Positions 40,481 through 52,800 of a DNA stretch of 64,000 nucleotides are shown piece after piece. The notes beneath the pieces are model-generated. The model worked only from the letters and a program-made list of their open reading frames with translations, made no database searches and was not told the DNA's origin. Made by a program: the position numbers and the translations under genes. This DNA is from Pyrocephalus nanus (lineage: Eukaryota; Chordata; Aves; Passeriformes; Tyrannidae), in assembly GCA_038380795.1 (NCBI GenBank), contig CM076265.1, positions 310,001-374,000 on the forward strand, read 5' to 3'. Positions within the stretch are counted from its first letter, which is position 1. Every line of letters begins with the position of its first letter.

Positions 40481-43092
40481 CGGGATTCCTGCTGCCGGCA
40501 GGGGCACGGCCGGGGCTGCGTGGCTCCGTCTCTTGTTTTAATGTTATTTAAACTCGGCGAAGCAGGGCAGCGCTGGTCACTGGAGGGGAGAGGAAGCGTC
40601 TTCTCCGGGACGCGCCGCGCTGATGCCGCGCCGGGGCTGCGACCGCCGCATTCCCGAGCCCCCTTTTCCTCGGTGCCCTCCATTCAGCTTTGCTTCTCCT
40701 CACTTTAAAGCCTCGGCATGTCCCTCCGGGAGCTCGTCCCAAGGCCCTGAGAAGGGGAGAGTTCCCCAGGGCGCCGCTAAAGGCGCTGGGTAGGATGATG
40801 TGTCCGCCCATGAGTCAGGAGAGGGATTGACCGCATAAATCCGCGGTGTAGATTTAGGGTCGGTTTGTGTTCGAGCCGCTGCGTTTTGATTTTTCCTTCA
40901 GAAATTTGGCCACCTGTGCCACTGAGTCACAGACAGACCGTGTTTCTCCTCGATCTGCCCTGGAATTGATGCTGGAATAGTGGCCGAAACCAGCAAAAAT
41001 TCCTGCTGGCTCTGCGTTGAGATCCCTTGTCACTGCACTGCTTCTCTCTCCCTTTCGTAATTCACTTCGGATAGTGCAAGGTTGAGGTGTGGAAAACGTT
41101 GGCGTTTATCCACATCATTTAGAAAGAAACGCGTTGGATTCTGGATTTTGCATGGGGAGCGCGTGAAATCTTTCTTTGCTGCGCTATTGTTTGTGAGTTC
41201 CAGGAGGAAGCAATGAAATCTAGGCTTAAGGATCCAGCTTTTGTTCTTTTAAATGTCTGAGTGCAACTGAATTTAGGAAACACATTAGTCAAGTGAACGT
41301 ATGAATCAAGCACAGGGGGAAAAAGTTCTGTTTTGCACAAAATATGTAGAGATTCAGCATGTGCACATATACCTGTGCTTCAGCTCTTGTCATTTGAATG
41401 CCATTTCTAAACATTTTGCACAGAGTGTTGGGTACAAAGCCATCCCTCTTAACAGAAGTTCCAAAGTTAGAACCTGGATTCCATGTAGAATTTCATTATT
41501 GAGCTGTTTTGAATCTGCTTTCCAAGGCTTTGCAGTTTCTTTGGTGAGAGATTAGATTTTAATAGGAAAGTGTAGGAAAATCTGAAACACAATCACATCA
41601 GAGAGGGCTTTAAACAGGATACCCTAAAGACAGTGATAAAATACCAATGTTCTAAAAGCTTATGTTATAAACTTGTAGTCTCACAAGTTTTCTGCATATT
41701 AGGTACTTTTATAAATGCTACTTCCTTAATTGCCAGAGGAATTTGGAGATGGGAGACCTGAAGGAGCGTAAGGGGAAATATACTTATCAGGATGTCATCT
41801 GCTCTGCTTTTACACCCTCCTCCTGGACTGCTCCATCATTTGTTGCCTTGGTGTTTGACTATCAGTTTTTCAGTTGTTCTCATTCACGTTGCCAGTCCTG
41901 AAATTTCTGATATGCTCCATAAAATTGGCTTATCAGCTCGTTCTGTCAGGCTGTAGAACAAGCCTGACAGAACGAGCGGTGGACTTTACCCGTGGATTAT
42001 TATGTATACATTTGAAAGGGAGTTTTCATTCCACCTACTGAATTATGCTTGTGTGAGTGAAATAGCCTGTGACAATCATTCTTATAATCTATTCCTAATT
42101 AGAAAGATAAAGGTAAGTGGACAGAATGATAGTATGTGAAAAAAAATGAGCTCTAGTAGAATAGCAAAGAAAAACCCTTTCTCTGACATGTATGTCTGAA
42201 AAGCTGGGAGAACAGGAAGCTTGTTTTTTGATGTTTTAGTTTTGCTTTTTAGAATTTATTTGTCTTGACTTACCTAGAACAAAGGGTGTAAAACACAGCC
42301 ACATTCCAGGCAGGTCAGGAATTCTGCTAACTAGACACATTCAGAAGTGTTAATTAAAAGCATCCAACTTGATACTCCACAGGGGATAAAGTTTCCGAAA
42401 GTGAGATGCCCCAAATCATTAACATCTTGGAAGTGCTGAATGCTGTTTCTGGATGCCATTGCTTGCCTTTTTATGAGTCTTCCTTCCTGCTCTCGGTACT
42501 CCAGCTCTCCTCCTCTGTTTCTCCTGAAATCAAGCAAGATGCTGAGTTTGTTTATGTGTCTCAAAACACAGAAACTTCTGTTCTCTGTTGCTGGATTGTG
42601 CGCAAAGTCTTACAGTTGTTTGGCTTTCCGTCATCATGCTGAAATTCGTTACACAACACATGAGGTTGTGCAGGTATAATGTAGGTTATGCAGCCTAAAG
42701 AACAGTACTGTTCTCATCATTATTAATGAGTGGGGAGAAACCACCTGTTCCTACACCTTAACTATATGCACAGGATCTAGAATTAGAATTTGGAAGTGGA
42801 TGTTGGCTTGGAAACCTGTTTGAGAAGAAGTCTTTGAGTGCAGTGAAGGTAGAAGAAAAGACACATATTAATTTGAGCGAGGGAAGGCCTCTTTGTTCTC
42901 TTTGAAATCATGTCAGTGATGGCTCCTAACCTTTTTACAGTGCAGATAGGTCAAATCTACTTTCACTGCAAGTACAGCTTCTGCTGGTGTGGTTAAATAT
43001 GGGAATTTTGGGTTGCATCTTCCGCAGCTTGCACATAAAATGGATTGATATGTGACTGGAGTGTGACCTTGCTCGTTCTTGTGGTGTTGCAG
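40415..43092 (+). other. CTTN: CTTN intron 1
   Basis: About 2.7 kb. The first 400 bp remain CpG-rich. A perfect 17-bp hairpin lies at 41936-41977. No further exon recognised. Confidence 0.65.
41936..41977. repeat. Perfect 17-bp inverted repeat (hairpin) in CTTN intron 1
   Basis: Left arm gctcgttctgtcaggct (41936-41952), 8-nt loop, right arm agcctgacagaacgagc (41961-41977); fully complementary. Flanks do not extend the stem. It is shorter than a usual pre-miRNA. Confidence 0.9.
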
Positions 43093-43176
43093 ATGTGGAA
43101 GGCGACTGCAGGCCACACTGTTTCTGTCAACCAGGATGATGGAGCTGATGACTGGGAGACGGATCCAGACTTTGTG
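43093..43176 (+). CDS. CTTN: CTTN first coding exon, residues 1-28
   Basis: Begins [20 protein letters not shown] and ends WETDPDFV. The ATG directly follows the acceptor gttgcag. The acidic DDW motif at residues 19-21 is the Arp2/3-binding site. Donor GTG|gtatgg. Confidence 0.96.
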
Positions 43177-46100
43177 GTATGGATTTTGGATTTTACTGAT
43201 TCAGCAGGAGTGTGTTATGTGGCATGTTAAGAGTAACCCTTCATGGTGGGGGCTATGTCTCAGCAAAAGAAACTGATAGGTATACGTTCCTGGAAATGAA
43301 GTGAAAGTGAAGCAGGTAGTAGCTGCCTTTCCAACTCGTCTGATCTCAGTGACTGCTGAAAGCTTTTCTGTGACCTCTAAAGTGCAGATAACTGGTGAAT
43401 TCTTTGTGTTTCTAACTCTCTTTTATGTGTGTCCTTCACAGAATGATGTGAGTGAGAAAGAGCAGCGCTGGGGAGCTAAAACTGTCAATGGATCCGGCCA
43501 CCAGGAGCACATCAAGTAAAGCAGCTCTCCTGTGGAATTTATTAATAGTCACAATCCCAGGCAGCTTTTAATCAACTCATATTCTCGGTTACGTGTGCCT
43601 TCATAATTAAAACAAGAGTCCCTGTAGAAGATTGATTATTTGCCAGATTGCTGGGCTTTCAAATCCAGACAGTATCTTCACATCTCAAATTAAGATCAGA
43701 AATATGGTGTAGAGACGCTTAAATGTTTCATTATCACTGGAAATGTAATTTTTCCAGCCTCCTTGTCTACAAAGTTTCTTTGTTCTGCTCTGGTAAAAGA
43801 GCCAATAGCTTCAGGGGAGAATTGAGTGATCTGAGCAGTTCCAGTTTGGTACTTTAAAGAAACATTTGGACTCTTAATTCTTAGGCTTTATTTAGAAAAC
43901 TGTTACCAAAGTCATAAAAGCTCTGGTGAAGTAACAAATAGAGCTCTCTGACAGAAAAGCAAATGAGAATCGCAGAGGGCTGTGTGAACAGAAACTACTC
44001 ATCTCCTGAATCTTGTGTTTCTTGCAAATTTATTTCTTATTATTGTGAGTTCAGTTCCTGCATATTGCAAAGGATCACTTTGGGGAAGAGGAGGAGCATG
44101 TCCCCTCACATCCTTATTTTGCACTACAGTTGTGCCCACAGAAAGTTGTGCCCAGTTAGAATTAGTCCTGTTACCATGGGGACTGTATGATAAGAGATGA
44201 CCCCTGTTCTGAAAAGTTGCCATCTAAATAAAAAACATTGGAAAGAATTTAAATTAGGACAAGAGGAAAAAAAAACTTTTCAGGCATATGTTAATTCTAG
44301 GTAATGGATTGTTCAAACAGCAAAATTCCCTTCCATGTTAGTCTTAAACCCAACAGTTCCTTATCTTTTTTTTTAAACAATGTTTTGCAGTGGAATAAAT
44401 CCGGTTTCTCAGAATATGAGCAAGTTTTTTGAAAAAATGGGAAGGGATTGAAAAATACAAGTTGTCCAACTTCTTTTTAAGATAATATTTTTGTCATCTC
44501 TTGATTTTGCATCTTTTTGAAGTTGTCTGCTGAAATTTTCTTAGTAAAAATTGCTGCTTCATTATCATTGTCTTTTAAAGTATCCATCAGCTGAGAGAGA
44601 ATGTCTTCCAAGAACACCAGAACCTCAAAGAGAAGGAGCTTCAAACAGGACCAAAAGCTTCCCATGGCTATGGAGGGAAATTTGGAGTGGAACAGGATCG
44701 GATGGATAAAGTAAGTGTGAATGAGACTTCCCTGAGATGATGGGATAAAGGAAGTATGGATAAGCTTTGCCTTGCCTGTGGCCAGCACCAGTCTGTGTGT
44801 GAGTTAAGCTTGGTCCAGTTTTGCTCTGGGATGTGCAGTAGCCCCAGGTGCTCTGTCTTTAGGGCAAGTCCCCCTGGAGTCAGGATTCAGGTTTCTAAAT
44901 ATATATTTCTAAATTAACAAAGCACTTCATGCAATAATAAATCCAGTATTATCTTTTTATTTTGATGCTGTGCCAGCTCTTCTGTGCCTATAGACAGAGA
45001 TTTGACAAAGAATGAAGGGAAAGGTGTGTTGCTGCCTTTAAATTAGAGGGCAATTCTCTTAAACAGTGGTAAACTGTCAATAGTGACAAGTAAACCGAGT
45101 ATTTAATATATCATTGTAAAATATCATTGTACCTCAGGTCAGATGGCATCATTTTATATAAGGAACTGATAGCTGTTTACTATACATTGTTTAATAATTC
45201 TTAATACAATTCTTTAACTATTCTTTAATCAAACATATCAACTTCTTGCTGCTTTCTTACATGTACTGTGTTAAAATAAGAGTCAAAACATTCCCAAATA
45301 AGGAGAGTTTTCTTAGGTCATTTACTTTCTGGGGTTGTGGTGATTTGCCAGCCTTAAATTTTTGCTGGATTCCCGTATTCCAGGGTTAAGTGCTGTGTAG
45401 TTCTCAATGGGCCTCTGAAATAGGCTGGGCTAACCTTTGAGTCTGGGAGGGGAATTGCTGAGCAGATCCAGCCATCAGGCCTGTTCTGCTGCTGCTCTCT
45501 AGTGTCAGCAGTTAAGCCCTCACCAGTATCCATGGGGAAAAAAAGGAACAAAAGTGAGCACTATTTCCCGTAGGCCAGAATTAATCATGGGGAAAAACAT
45601 GATGGTCATGCCCATCTGAGTGATGCTGGTGGCAGGAGATGTTTATGATTTATTTTTATGAGTTTTATTTTTTGTAGTGCTCAGTATTTGATGAAATGCA
45701 GAAAGTTCTGGTAAGAACACAAAGCAAACAACGTGCTTAAGCCTTCCCTACCTCAACTGGTGTAACAAAAGAGACTTCTTTTGTTAGCTAAAATTTCCAG
45801 AGCTTCATGTTTTCCGTAAATGTAATGGGAAGAATAAAGGGAGGTGGGAGCCTTTTCTGTCACATTTAACAGTTATTCTACTACAGAACATCTGCAAAAT
45901 GAGTATGACTGTTTCAGTCAGGAAGAGAAAGGAGCTTTTGTGATGCTTATAAGTTGAAGTAATGTCCTATTATTGACATCCTTGTTCTGTTAACTGGCAA
46001 TTACTTCAGCCCTAATGTGCAGTAATATTTTGCTCTCCTACCTTCTGGGAATGTTCCCTCCAGCACCTGTGTGGAGGAAAAAGGGCAGACAGTGTAAAAA

Positions 46101-49100
46101 CCACATTACTTAGGTGTCTCGACACCTTGTGTCCTCATGTTAATTCACCTTGGTCCAGCTGCCTAACACAAGATAAGCAAGTATTTGATTAAACTGACAA
46201 ATTCCAAGTTGTTCTGGCCAGTGCCCAGTGTTAGCACAAGGCAAGAAAAAAGCATTTTTGCTGGGTTAAGTAGCACCTTGAAGGTGTGAAGCTTCCAGCT
46301 GAGAGGGTTTCCCAGCACTAGGTTAGTGTAACATTAGCAAACACTGCTCGGATAGACTTTCAGGTGTGTAATTACATATCCCTGTGTCCTACCTGAAGCC
46401 ACTTGGGGTGTGGTGTAGCTGCGCCTCTGCCGTCCCTATTCAGCTTAAGTTCCAGGGCCAGGCTCCACTTGGAGGCTGCAGGGCTGGGATACCTTTGGCA
46501 CAGGGAGCTCTGTCTTGATGCGGATGCAGTGCTTCATGTTGCGATGCCATTTTGCAGGTGAGGAGAAAATATGGAGAGAAGATCCCTAATTCTGATTTAT
46601 GCAGGAGATATGGGTGCCTCCCTAAAAGAATAACACCCAGCTGTAGTTGTAATTGTTTGCAGTCCCATATCAGCTACAACAGATCTGTAGCTGCAAGGCT
46701 CTGTATTTTATTTGGAACTTTAAATTCGCCATGGGCGCCATCTTGACTCTCACTATGTTTTTCTTACTTTAATTCCTGTGCTTCTGAAGTACAAATACAG
46801 AGCCTAAAATAGTCTCCATAAAACACAGTCATTGCTGTCAGACTCTTCGCACTTGCCTTGCCTGGGCTGTGTTGGTAAAGGCTTTCCAAATGAGTAGGAT
46901 TTCCCAGGGAAGTAGTTTCAACAGGAGGAGTGGCAGTGACGTGTTATCTCCCGTTTACTCGGTGCAGTATTTTCTCTTACATACAGAACTGTGTGGAACT
47001 GCTCCTTCTGAACTTAACAATTTCTTTTAGTCAGCTGTTGGACATGAATATCAATCCAAACTTTCCAAGCATTGCTCCCAAGTGGATTCAGTGAAAGGGT
47101 TTGGAGGGAAGTTTGGAGTACAAACCGACAGAGTTGACCAGGTAAGCAATTTCATCTCCTGCTGCAGCTCCTACAGTGGTTTAATTTCTCCTTTTGTATG
47201 TAAAATTCCAATACCTTAAAATGCTGGTGTGGTCTGCTCTGCTCTTTCTGCTGTTTTTGAAGTTTAATAGCAAACCAGCACTGACTGTAACAGAGATAAA
47301 TTACTGTTTAGAGCAAAGCAGAAAAAGAAGCCCTTCGGGGAAATCGAGATTAATTGAAAAGAGATGTGTGTTTTTTGAATTAAAAAATTAATTTAATTTT
47401 GAATTAAAAATAATTATTTTTATATGTGTGCTTTTTGACAAGGTCAGTGTGAATGCTATAGAAAAAGGGATTTGGGGATGGTTTATCCTGTATCTCAACA
47501 TGAGCTACTGGGCAGGATAACTGATGTCCTGTTCCAAGAATCTGCATGGAAATGCTGAATTTCTGTTGTACTGAATTGCTGAACCTGGCAAGACTAGAGT
47601 TTGTTGCTGGCGCAGTTTACCTTGGCAAGGGAGGACAAAAATCCTTGCCATGGACACATGTACTAAATTACCATGTAAATGAATATGGCCTGTAAGTTAA
47701 GTAGGTGTTTATGCTCCAATCAAGGGGGTCAGAGCAGTATGGAAAGACACAGAAGCTTTTCATGCTATTTGTCCACTGGAGTTCATGCAGTTTTTCTCTT
47801 AATATCTAACTCTGTCTCACATGCAGTTTTATTTCTCTTCCAGTCAGCTGTTGGGTTTGAATATCAGGGGAAGACTGAGAAACATCCCTCCCAAAAAGGT
47901 AAAGTGGGCAAGGTGGTCGCATCTCTAGACACGTTTCCGTAAATGATAGAGTAGATCTTTATTCTTTCACTGTATGTAAAATACCTTATTTAGTGAGACC
48001 TCTGCATGACATTCTCAGTGAATCAGATGTTGGGTTTGGTGGAAGAGAAGATAAACCAAAATGTATTTCAAAGCAGTTCCATGAGCTGATGAGGTTTAAA
48101 GGCAAGGAAATAGTGTGTCATTGAGAGTCTTACTTTTCTTTTAGAAGGGAGGTTCAAGGACATCTTAGAAATGCTGGGAGTTGTTCTTTGGAATATTGCA
48201 CCCCGTTGGAAATAGGGAACCAATTTAATAGGAACCATCATAAACTACAGGACTGCTGCCCATCTTATTTCTGTGTTCAAAATTAAGCTTAACTTTGTGT
48301 GCTAAAGGCTGAAGACTTCATAGTTCTGAAATAATGTTTTTTTCCCCTTTTCAATTGCTAGGATATGATGTATTCATGAAAAGTGTCTTCATTTTGTTTT
48401 TGTTGTGCAGACTACTCAAGTGGTTTTGGTGGAAAATACGGAGTACAGGCTGACAGAGTGGACAAGAGTGCAGTGGGGTTTGATTACCAGGGGAAAACTG
48501 AGAAACACGACTCCCAGAAGGGTGAATAGACACATTAGTGGCCTCATACTCTGATGTTTTAGGGAATGACCACAGGCTATGTTGTAAAATATTAATGTTT
48601 TGACATCTCTTGCACTCCCAACCTGCTGAAAGGTAACGCTGAATAAAATTTATGTTGCTGAAATCTCTGACTTGTGAAAAAGACACCTAAAATGTAAGTT
48701 CCTGCCTGGTTTTGAGTGTTGATCCAACTGCCATTACTTTGGAAACAGGGCATATAGTTTTACAACTTCTTTTGAAAAGCTGTGGATTAAAGTAGTGGGA
48801 ACTGTAAGCAGTTTAACCACCACAGAGAAGTGCTTCTAAAAGCGTCATCTGTTTGTAGATTAAAGCATTTACCAGTTAGCAGCGTTTAGAGTTAGCATGG
48901 TGTTGCTAATCAGATCTCCAGGCATCTCTGATCAAAAAATCGACCATTTTATTGAAAAATTGTGACATTTTTGCCATCTGTTTTCTGTTTATCTCAAAGA
49001 AATGTTTGCACTCTAGAAATGCTGACAAGAAGAAGGGGGTGTTTGTTTAAAAGCATCCAGGTTGTTGCTGACGTGGGTTTTGAAGTTCAATATGGCATAA

Positions 49101-49779
49101 GTGCCTTAAGAATTTTATTAAGGAGTCAAGTAGCTGAATTGCTGATATTACCAAGCAGTTGAACTACTGACAGGATTCTATTTTATTTTCCATCCTGGAG
49201 AATGTATTCTGAAGGATTTATGTATTCTGAAGGATTTATGGCTTCAGTGCCTTAAATCAAAACTGAGGATGTCAGTGCTTCTTTTAATACATGATGTAAT
49301 ATTAGGAGCTCTGATTATCACAATTTTTCAAGGTAATATTTTGGTTACTGAACACTTACAAGATTCTTCACTCTTATCTCTAGATTATTCCAAGGGCTTT
49401 GGTGGTAAATATGGTGTCGACAAGGACAAAGTGGATAAAAGTGCAGTTGGCTTTGAATATCAAGGCAAAACGGAAAAACATGAATCACAGAAAGGTTTTT
49501 ATCATCTTATTTTAAAAATAGAAGTTCAAATTCTTTTAAACCTGGGAAAAATATTTTATTTGTGGGAGGATTTGGGGGTTTTGGATTTGTTTGGGTTTTT
49601 TTTTTTTGGTAAATGTGTGTTTGCCCCTTATGTGTGCAGATTTTGGATTGCCTTAAAGGAAATTGTAAACTCTGCCTGATTTTCACAACTTGATTTTCAG
49701 GGGAACTTGGTTATTAAAATAAATGCCTAATTGCACAGATCTGCTTTTATTCAGAGGCAGCATCAAGTCCTTCATTCTT

Positions 49780-49820
<41 letters not shown>

Positions 49821-52800
49821 TTTAGCTTTAGGTGGAAAATGCCTAAGATTCTTCAAATCTCCAAATGTTATTGAGTCTGTGTGAGATTTTTGGTGATTCC
49901 TTGCATTGTAATCCCAGAGTTATTGCCTGTATATCCTTCCTCTCTGTTGAGGAAGTGTAGCAGGGAGAGTGACAGATGTTGTCATTAAAATTGTTATCAT
50001 TAACAACAAGGTAGCTTATGCCATAATCTTATTTTTTTTTAATAAATACTGCTTACAGTCATAAATTGCAACTATGTTTTCTGCAATTTCGTGCACACAG
50101 ATTACGTGAAGGGGTTTGGAGGCAAGTTTGGTGTGCAGACAGACAGACAGGACAAATGTGCCCTTGGCTGGGACCACCAGGAAAAGGTGCAGCTTCACGA
50201 ATCCCAGAAAGGTACATCTGCTCACAGCTCTTTGTTGTTCTTTTGGAGTTTCCTCATTTTGAGTTTCCTGTTACCTCTGTGAACCCTCCTCCCCTGGTGT
50301 CTTTGGCCACAGTTACAGAAGCTGATATGAGTCTTCTTTTTCTGTGTTGGATTGGTTGCTGTGTACTGGTTGTACTGGTGTTTGCAAAGCAGGTTTAACA
50401 CAGCTGATACCGAGTCCCTGAAAGCTCAGACTTGGTGCTGAGTTCTCTCTGGAGAAATTTTATGAGTCTACAATTAGCCTGGATTATTTTTTCCTTTTTC
50501 AGTTCACTCATGCAAAGCACAGATTTGCAATTTCTTTGTACTTTCCACAAATAATCTGTTAATAGATATCCCTATTTTCATGCAGGGGAAATATGATATC
50601 TAATGTTGTCCTTTATCATGGCCTGTGAGGTGCCTATTCCTGTGAAATACTTGGTAGGCAGAAGAAAAGCTGTAAAATACAACAGTTGATCTCCATCACT
50701 CTGTCTGTCACCACCCTTAACTTGGAGAAATAAATATTTTTAAATAAAGAAATAAAAACTGACCCTCAGAATATTGTTCTGTTGGGTGCTCCAGCAGAGT
50801 GGTTGTGAGAGGATTACTTGAAACTCTTTTTTCTGTGCCCTCCCTCATTTCATAGCACATATATGTGTGTGTGTGTGTGTGTGTAAATGCTGTTCCCTAG
50901 GCAGCAGTAGGGAGTGATCTCTGAGCTGAGAGGTTCTTTTCCTCTCAAGCTGTGTGACAGCAGAAATATTGCTCCTTCCTTTAAGCAATGCTCTGTATAT
51001 ATATAATATCTGGAGGGTAGTCTCTGTAGACCCCATCTTTGCACCTCTTTAAAAGTCAGATCTCTGTGCAAATGTTAACCACACTGATGAAGGAAGCTCC
51101 TTTTATTCTCTTGTATCTTTTGTTATTTGTGTTTTTTTTATTTTCTTGTATCTTTTGTTGTTTTGATTTGGTGAACGTACCATCTGTGTGTCTGTGTTCA
51201 TAACCTTGATCCAATGCAAGTGTGTTATGCAGTATGGATGAAAAATGTTGAGAAATGCTTTTTTTCTGTGACTTCAGAATGGTGCTTACATCTGATAAAT
51301 CATATTGACCTCTTCCTAATCTCAAGTCAAAACTTTTTTTGGATTTGCTTTTACAAAAGTGTCTTGAGATTTTTTTTTCCCCCTTGCCATCCAAAATGAC
51401 TGAAAATACTGCAAAAATAATTTTGAGTGTCTCTGACTAAACGTCTTTATTTTCCTTCCTCCATTTTAATTTATCACATGTGGCTTTTTCAGACTATAAG
51501 AGTGGTTTCGGAGGGAAATTTGGTGTACAGACAGAAAGGCAGGACCCATCTGCTGTGGGGTTTGATTACAAGGAGAAACTAGCCAAGCATGAATCTCAAC
51601 AAGGCACCGTTTTCACTTGTTACTTTCTTAACAGTGCAGCCACTTCTCACACAGTCTGGAATAGTTGTCTGAGTAGATCTGTGCTAGGAATGTGCAGACA
51701 CTTTCTTGCGCTTCTGTTCCTCCATGATCCAGCAAATATTCTCCCATTTTACTCTTAAAGTGTTATATCAAGTAATCCTGCGTTCAGGAAATATGTCCAG
51801 TGTTTAGTTAACAGTTCTACAAAATCATGCATTTGGTGTGATAATAACAGCTTTATTGTCAGGATGCTGGTAATGAAGTCACGCTTAGCAGTTTAGAGTC
51901 TAAATATTAAGTTTTGCTTGGATAAATTGGTGGGAAAATAGATAAGGTCCAGGCATGTAATCATTAACAAGCAATGGGTTATGGCAAGATCATTTAAAAA
52001 TTACTGTGATCTTTAAAACAAGAAGTCGGGAATGTTTGTGGTTCTTGGTGAGCAAATGCTGTTATAATGCTCTCTTTATTCATTGTGAAATAGTTGGGGT
52101 ACAAACCATGAATTCCTGGTTTTCCGTTATCTTAAAGTGAGGAGTCTGGATCAGGAAAATGTAAGTGTAGTATATTTATACTGGCTGAAAATACATACAA
52201 AGCTGAAGAAAATGAGATTGTTCATTCTGATGTGCTACAGTGACACAAATCAGACTTTTAGAGTGTCAGATGAGCCTTAGCAGAGCCTGAATACAAACCC
52301 TAAAATAGCTGGCGGGGAGACCCAGGGCTGAGAGAAGAAGTGTAATTGTATTCCAGGGAGATACAGGAAAGCCTGTCCATCCACAGAGTCGAAGGGCACG
52401 TTCCTAAAGCTCACTGCCACCAGAAAGGGGTGTTTTTCCAGCCACACACTCTTGCTGCTGCTGTTGTGCTGCTCTGGTGCTCGTCAGACATTCATCACAG
52501 TGCAACTCACTGGAAAGAGCAGAAAACTACTCGTTACTGTTTTTTTTTTTTTTTTTTAATACCAGTAGTGAGTTGATGTGATTTGGGAGCGTATAGCAGG
52601 TGCCAGAGTCAGCCTGAGGTGTGAGGAAGAGTGACCAGCTCAGGGGTGGCATGGGACAGCACAGCCACACCATTTTTGTGGTGGTGAGGTGTTGCAGGCT
52701 CATGCTGTCTGGTGGAATTGCCCCTTTTCCATGTGTAGAGCAGGAGTTATTACCAATTACTTTAATGCTCATCAGTTAAGTATCATAACCAAATCCACTG

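Noticed and set aside
39568..40683. 371-codon minus-strand ORF across the polypurine tract and CpG promoter
   Set aside because: The protein is low-complexity Phe/Pro/Leu/Ser, wholly explained by the purine bias and GC-rich DNA. No domain is visible.
40052..40708. 218-codon plus-strand ORF in the CpG island
   Set aside because: It overlaps the predicted CTTN exon 1 and promoter, is Gly/Arg/Ala-rich, and runs through the donor into intron. Composition effect.
41936..41977. Reading the intron 1 hairpin as a microRNA precursor
   Set aside because: The stem is 17 bp with no extension in the flanks, too short for a normal precursor of about 55 nt or more.
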